A DNA stretch of 64,000 bases from a candidate division KSB1 bacterium (lineage in GTDB: Bacteria > Zhuqueibacterota > Zhuqueibacteria > JANLFK01 > Oleimicrobiaceae). The stretch's first letter is position 1. The number at the start of each line of letters is the position of its first letter. The position numbers and the translations under genes are program-made. The notes beneath the pieces are model-generated. The model searched no databases, was not told the origin of the DNA, and saw only the letters and a list, made by a program, of their open reading frames with translations. The stretch is from contig JAPDPR010000007.1 of the NCBI GenBank assembly GCA_034506335.1, positions 33,645-97,644 of the forward strand, in the 5' to 3' direction. This document shows positions 59,686 to 64,000 of the stretch, piece by piece.

Positions 59686-61296
59686 TCATACAAAACGCAG
59701 CAGTGCAAGTTGGGCGGCTCCCACGGCACCAGCGCGGTTGCCAAGGCGGGCACAGCTAAGGGGCGGGCAGTCCCCAATACGTGCGCGCAACCTCTCCAAT
59801 AGGTATTCGCCCGTCGCAGAAAGCTCTCCACCAATCACGATCATCTGCGGGTCGATGGTATTGATCAGACTGGTGAGCCCATAGGCTAAATAGTCCAGTT
59901 GTTCTTCGAACAGGGCAACAACATGCGGTTCTTGTGCGCGCAGCAGATCAAGCAGGTCCTCAGCAGAAGGTTCTTTGTCCCTCGGAATCGTGATGATGCC
60001 GTTTCGCGCCAGACGTACGGCTTGCTGCGCCAACAGCCTTCTGGAGACATAGGCCTCCAGGCAGCCACGAGCACCGCAACGGCATCTTCGGCCGCCGTAT
60101 CGCACCCCCACATGGCCAATTTCGGCAGCATTGACCCCGCGCAGCAAACGGCCTTCGATGACTATTCCACCCCCCACGCCGGTGCCGATGGTGACCATGG
60201 CAAAGCGAGAGGGTCGCGGCGCGGGCAAAAGCTGGTATTCGGCATAGGCCGCTGCGTTGGTGTCATTCTCAACATGGACGGGCAGGCCGACCTCGCGACT
60301 CAGCTCCCGGCCCAGGGGGTATCCAACGTAGTCGGGCGCCAATGGCACGCCTCCCACGACTGCTCCCTGCTCCGCGTCCACTCGTCCGCTGGCTGCAAGC
60401 CCCACGACGCAGGGGCACACACCTGCAGCCTGGAGCACCTCGCGCACGGCATTGGCCAGCGCCTTGACCACAGCGCTCGTCCCTGATTTCCAAGGTGTGG
60501 AGAACATACGTTCGTGGTGCAGAGGGCCTGTAAGGCCTGCGATCCCCACCAACGTCCGCGTCCCACCCAGGTCGATGCCTACTGCCATGGCGCGCAGACG
60601 CGCCTGGTGCCGAGCCAGCGCCTGGGCAATGCGCCTTGTTATGGCCGCAGGTCGAGTGATCGCCGTGCCCACGACGACGGCAAACGCCCCGCAAGCGAGC
60701 GCATGCACAGCCTGTTCCGGGCTCCAGATTCTGCCCTCTGCAATTACCGGTATGTCCGCGGGAAGCCGCTCGCGCAGAGCCGCTACCAACTCCAGATCGG
60801 GCAAATCGGGTGCTGCCGTCTCATTCGTGTACCCTGACAACGTGGTGCCCACGATGTCGAACCCGAGGGCCGCAGCGGCAAGGCCTTCCTCCAGCGACGA
60901 CACATCGGCCATTAGCACAGCGCCCCTCGCCTTGAGTTCCGCCACAATGTGCGATAGGGGCTGCCCCCTGGGCCTGACGCGCGCGGTCGCGTCGAGGGCG
61001 ATCACATCGGCACCCGCGTGAGCCACCTCAAGAGCATCCTCGAGCGTAGGGGTGATGTAAACCCGCGAATCGGGATACCGTCTCTTGCGCAGGCCTATCA
61101 CCGGCAACTCTACGGCTGCCTTGATCGCGCGAATGTTTGCCGGCCCCTCAGCACGAATGGCAGCCGCGCCTCCGGCAGCAGCTGCTTTTGCCATTGCCGC
61201 CATCATGGCAGGCTCATCCAGCGGGTCTCCGGGGTCGGCCTGGCAGGAGACGATGAGGCCCCCACGGATGGCAGAAAGAAAGCTCTCCCTCGTCAT
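59686..61296 (-). CDS. nanE-nanK: Fused ManNAc-6-phosphate 2-epimerase (NanE) and ROK sugar kinase (NanK-like)
   Basis: A 536-residue two-domain enzyme. Residues 1-232 match NanE, which converts N-acetylmannosamine-6-phosphate to N-acetylglucosamine-6-phosphate: GGLIVSCQADPGDPLDEP, IRAEGPANIRAIK, VIALDATARVRP, and PVIAEGRIWSPEQA with CGAFAVVVGTAITRP. Residues 236-536 are a ROK kinase: VGIDLGGTRTLVGI, VENDTNAAAYAE, GTGVGGGIVIEG and the intact zinc motif CRCGARGCLEAY after EIGH. Together they would phosphorylate and epimerise ManNAc. An in-frame ATG at the kinase junction (near residue 236) could give a separate kinase. It lies 7 bases after the GH94 gene. No sialate lyase gene is in the window. 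Confidence 0.92.
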   Translation of the reverse strand: MTRESFLSAIRGGLIVSCQADPGDPLDEPAMMAAMAKAAAAGGAAAIRAEGPANIRAIKAAVELPVIGLRKRRYPDSRVYITPTLEDALEVAHAGADVIALDATARVRPRGQPLSHIVAELKARGAVLMADVSSLEEGLAAAALGFDIVGTTLSGYTNETAAPDLPDLELVAALRERLPADIPVIAEGRIWSPEQAVHALACGAFAVVVGTAITRPAAITRRIAQALARHQARLRAMAVGIDLGGTRTLVGIAGLTGPLHHERMFSTPWKSGTSAVVKALANAVREVLQAAGVCPCVVGLAASGRVDAEQGAVVGGVPLAPDYVGYPLGRELSREVGLPVHVENDTNAAAYAEYQLLPAPRPSRFAMVTIGTGVGGGIVIEGRLLRGVNAAEIGHVGVRYGGRRCRCGARGCLEAYVSRRLLAQQAVRLARNGIITIPRDKEPSAEDLLDLLRAQEPHVVALFEEQLDYLAYGLTSLINTIDPQMIVIGGELSATGEYLLERLRARIGDCPPLSCARLGNRAGAVGAAQLALLRFV

Positions 61297-61303
61297 GCTG
61301 CGC

Positions 61304-63751
61304 TCATTGTCTGCGTCGGTCCCCCGCTGGCAGATGGCCGAGCCTCACGCGCACCGGCACCCGCTCCTTTTGGCAAAGCATCTCCACTACCTGCTCGTGG
61401 CCAAAATCGATGAGATTCCCACTCAGAGGCTTCCCTGCAACCTCCACCTCGAGTACTCCGCTGTTCACGTGGTCGGGGTTGAGCACCTCGACGTCAAGCA
61501 GATAGCCGCGGAACCTCCTCTGCACCCGAAAACTGGCCCATCCAGCAGGGACGCAAGGGTCAATGAGCAGACCCTGATACGTGGGCCGCACGCCGAGGAT
61601 ATAGTCGAGCACGTCGCGAAGCATCCAGGCCGAGGACCCCGTAAGCCAGGAATGACTTGCCTGACCATAGGTGGGATGATCGGGGCTGGTCACATACTCC
61701 GCGTAGACATACGGCTCTATCTCGTAGCGATCGATATCCACCACCGGGTTCATGGGCAAAGCGCGTTTGTAGAGGTCAAAGGCACGCTCTGCCCTGCCGA
61801 GAATGCATTCGGCCAGTATCGCCCAGCTCACCGTGTGATTGAAAACGCTACCGTTTTCCTTTTTTCCCGCCACGCAGCGCGTGGCAAGCCCTATGTGCGG
61901 GTCAATCGTTCGATAGGGGGGGTGCAAAATCTTCGGCCCCTTTGGGGTGTCCAAATGCACGCGTACGGCCTCCATGCACTGCAGGGCGCGCTCCCTCGGC
62001 GCAACGCCGCTAATCACTGCCCAAGACTGGGTGTTCAGGAAGATGCGGCCTTCTCGGTTTCGTGCTGAGCCTATCACCTCGCCCCAGTCGTTCGTGCCCC
62101 GAATATACCACTCCCCGTCCCAGCAGTGTTGGTTGATAGCTTCACAAAGTCGTTCGTAAGCCTGCTCGTAGCCCAAAGCATCTTCTCTCCTGCCAACAAA
62201 TCGCAGCAGTTCCACAATCTCTTTGAGGACGTAAGCCAAGAACATACTCACCCACACACTCTCCCCTTTCCCCGCGCGGCCCAAATAGTCGAGAGTGTCG
62301 TTCCAGTCACCGGGGCCGAATTTGGCCAAGCCCCGAGGCGAAAGGTTGGACAGCACATAGTCCACTGCCAGGAGCGCGTGTCGCAGAACCGAGGCAGAGC
62401 TTTGGTCGGCAAAAGGCACGGCCACATCCAGCAGGGTAAAGTCAGCAGTCTCCTTGAGGTACTGCGCCACGGCGAAGGGCAGCCACAGGGGTGTATCCGC
62501 ATGGCCGGTCCGCTCGCCCGTGCCTGTGCCGGGGAAGATCAAGTGAAAGGCACTCCCATCGGCGAACTGAGCGCGACACATCTCCAGGAGCCGCTCGCGC
62601 ACCCACGCCGGTCGGGCAATGACCGGACCCAGCGTGTCCTGGCACGAATCCCTGAACCCCCTCCCAAACAGCAACCCGCCGTGATAGTAAGAGGCATCCC
62701 GCGAGAAACGGAAAGTCACGGAAGTTTGGTACTGGTTCCAAACGTTCACCATAGTGTTGAGGTCATCATCCGGGGTAAAGACTTGGACAGCGCTCAGATA
62801 GTCCTGCCACTCCTCAATCACCCGCTGAAACTCGGCCTTTACCACTTTCACGTCACGGTATTTGTGCACCAGGGCGGCACCTGCGCGCAAGTAATCCTGC
62901 TTGGGGACCACACCCAACAGTACCACGAACTCCCGTTCCTCGTCGCCTTCAAGCATCAACTGGGTGTGCAGTGCGGCCACTGCATCGCCGGAGGTGATCT
63001 CCGAATTGTTGCATAGACCGCGTTCCACGGCCTCAGGATCGGCCTCTGAGCGCCAACGACCGATGAACAGGTCCTTGCTCCCGTCCCAGCCAATGACGGG
63101 TAAGGAAGAGGCAAAAAAAACAACCTTATCCCACTCCGCGTTGGTCTGCTTCACGGTGGGGCCGCCGTAGCGCACCCAATACCGCTTGGTTGCGTAAAGA
63201 ATCTGTGCTTGCCTGTCGAAATGCACCTCGTTGAAATGTTGGTCGTTGGGCTGGTTAATCAAATCAACCAAAGCGTGGCCAAGGCAAAGCTCGACATACG
63301 CGAAGAGGTCCAATTCTCTTGCCGTCTTCTGACTGTTGCGGAGCACTACGTGCCATACTTCCAGATCGTCATCTGGAGGCACAAAATAGAGGAGCTGAGA
63401 CTCGATACCCTGACACGCTGACACAATGCGCGTGTAGTACACCCCGTGGTGGCAGCGAAAGCTTTCCAGATTGCTCATTGTCGGCTGCCAAGTGGGCGAC
63501 CAGTACTTCCCCGTCTTTCGATCGCGCACGTAGAGATAGCGCCCGGGTCGGTCGATGGGCAGGCTGTTGTAACGCCAACGCGTGATGCGATCATCCCTTG
63601 GCGAAGGGCAAAAACTAAAGCCCCCTCCTGTATGCGACACCAGTCCAGTGTAGCGCCCATTGGATATGTAGTTCACCCACGGTCTGGGGGTATCCGGCCG
63701 CGTGATGACAAATTCCTTCCGATCCTCGGAGAATGCACCGTACTTTTGCAT
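61304..63751 (-). CDS. GH94-family glycoside phosphorylase
   Basis: An 815-residue cytoplasmic enzyme. ATG 63751 gives the typical GH94 start (MQKYGAF, then EFVITRPDTPRPWVNYISN) with GGAGGG about 10 bases upstream; an earlier start at 63787 is less likely. GH94 phosphorylases split beta-linked disaccharides with phosphate, giving a sugar 1-phosphate. The sandwich domain (to about 270) is followed by an alpha/alpha-barrel with GRGFRDSCQDTLG, GDWNDTLDYLG (catalytic Asp near residue 482) and ENGSVFNHTVSW. Known specificities include cellobiose and N,N'-diacetylchitobiose. Pairing with the NanE-kinase gene favours an N-acetylated amino sugar, but this is inference. Confidence 0.9.
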   Translation of the reverse strand: MQKYGAFSEDRKEFVITRPDTPRPWVNYISNGRYTGLVSHTGGGFSFCPSPRDDRITRWRYNSLPIDRPGRYLYVRDRKTGKYWSPTWQPTMSNLESFRCHHGVYYTRIVSACQGIESQLLYFVPPDDDLEVWHVVLRNSQKTARELDLFAYVELCLGHALVDLINQPNDQHFNEVHFDRQAQILYATKRYWVRYGGPTVKQTNAEWDKVVFFASSLPVIGWDGSKDLFIGRWRSEADPEAVERGLCNNSEITSGDAVAALHTQLMLEGDEEREFVVLLGVVPKQDYLRAGAALVHKYRDVKVVKAEFQRVIEEWQDYLSAVQVFTPDDDLNTMVNVWNQYQTSVTFRFSRDASYYHGGLLFGRGFRDSCQDTLGPVIARPAWVRERLLEMCRAQFADGSAFHLIFPGTGTGERTGHADTPLWLPFAVAQYLKETADFTLLDVAVPFADQSSASVLRHALLAVDYVLSNLSPRGLAKFGPGDWNDTLDYLGRAGKGESVWVSMFLAYVLKEIVELLRFVGRREDALGYEQAYERLCEAINQHCWDGEWYIRGTNDWGEVIGSARNREGRIFLNTQSWAVISGVAPRERALQCMEAVRVHLDTPKGPKILHPPYRTIDPHIGLATRCVAGKKENGSVFNHTVSWAILAECILGRAERAFDLYKRALPMNPVVDIDRYEIEPYVYAEYVTSPDHPTYGQASHSWLTGSSAWMLRDVLDYILGVRPTYQGLLIDPCVPAGWASFRVQRRFRGYLLDVEVLNPDHVNSGVLEVEVAGKPLSGNLIDFGHEQVVEMLCQKERVPVRVRLGHLPAGDRRRQ

Positions 63752-63947
63752 GCCGCCTTTACCCTCCGAAACCTCAATCGCCCGCATCTATCTACCTTCA
63801 TCGCTTCACATGGTCCATACAAGAGTTAGACAAGCGAGTCCGCCTGGGGAATCGGGTGGACACTATGATTTCGCAGAATCCTCCATACCATCGGACATCC
63901 GACCCGCCCTGCGGTCTGACCTCTCTTCGTTCCGCATCCGATGAGTA

Positions 63948-63976
63948 AAGATAGCCAACTGTGAAGAAAAAGCCAA
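63948..63976 (-). promoter_or_regulatory. Weak candidate promoter of the GH94 operon
   Basis: Minus strand: TTGGCT (63971-63976), 17-base spacer, TATCTT (63948-63953), the same -10 as at 50012-50017. The -35 is weak, and the leader to 63751 would be about 190 bases. Confidence 0.35.
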
Positions 63977-64000
63977 AGGAAAAATTGCCCGGCATGGTCG

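Noticed and set aside
59507..59884. Short plus-strand open frame at the convergent gap
   Set aside because: It overlaps the ROK kinase end, lacks a ribosome-binding site and shows no protein family.
63798..63995. 65-codon minus-strand frame upstream of the GH94 gene
   Set aside because: It lies between the candidate promoter and the gene, has no good start signal, and its sequence is not recognisable.
1..64000. CRISPR arrays, tRNA or rRNA genes, insertion sequences
   Set aside because: I found no spaced direct repeats, cloverleaf-like sequences, ribosomal RNA motifs or transposase-like proteins.

Overview
The window looks like an accessory glycan-utilisation region from an uncultured or poorly described member of the Fibrobacteres-Chlorobi-Bacteroidetes (FCB) superphylum. 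The evidence is large TonB-dependent receptors with N-terminal carboxypeptidase-regulatory-like domains, PorV/UPF0164-type outer-membrane proteins, and many secreted proteins ending in type IX secretion (T9SS)-style C-terminal sorting domains. Bacteroidota proper is less likely, because promoters are TTGAC(A/T)-17 bp-TATAAT-like and most genes have strong GGAGG ribosome-binding sites. A KSB1/Calditrichota-like lineage is my best guess, but the sequence alone does not prove it. I see no tRNA, rRNA, CRISPR array, transposase or phage gene.

Layout. (i) 1-12031, minus strand: TonB receptor, sorted secreted protein and PorV-like protein, a terminator, then an isochorismatase-like protein, a heparinase II/III-like protein and a GH38 alpha-mannosidase cut by the window edge. 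(ii) 12655-17632, minus: a second GH38 and a GxGYxYP protein behind their own promoter. (iii) 17730-31270, minus: beta-propeller, GHL10 glycosyl hydrolase-like protein, TonB receptor, sorted protein S, PorV-like protein, two unknown barrel-like proteins A and B, an HGSNAT-like N-acetyltransferase and an AAC(3)-fold acyltransferase. (iv) 31487-37090, minus: a 1867-residue multidomain secreted protein with its own promoter and terminator. (v) 37326-49973, minus: a second TonB-S-PorV-A-B set, followed by a propeller, a GHL10 protein and a ROK-type regulator. (vi) 50243-52174, minus: FAD-dependent oxidoreductase, divergent from (vii) 52330-59366, plus: permease, hydantoinase/oxoprolinase-like protein, HGSNAT-like protein and a third GHL10-like protein. 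(viii) 59686-63751, minus: GH94 phosphorylase and a NanE-ROK kinase fusion.

The main discovery candidate is the five-gene cassette TonB receptor - sorted protein S - PorV-like - A - B. It occurs twice (27342-19878 and 49973-42537) in the same order, and a three-gene version (12031-5210) lacks A and B. Both full cassettes also sit with one beta-propeller and one GHL10 protein, but at opposite ends. I infer a SusCD-like outer-membrane system in which a dedicated PorV delivers a particular surface protein to work beside a TonB transporter; there is no SusD. The neighbouring enzymes (heparinase-like, mannosidases, HGSNAT- and AAC(3)-type acetyltransferases, NanE-kinase, GH94) suggest amino-sugar-containing glycans, but no substrate can be assigned from sequence alone.
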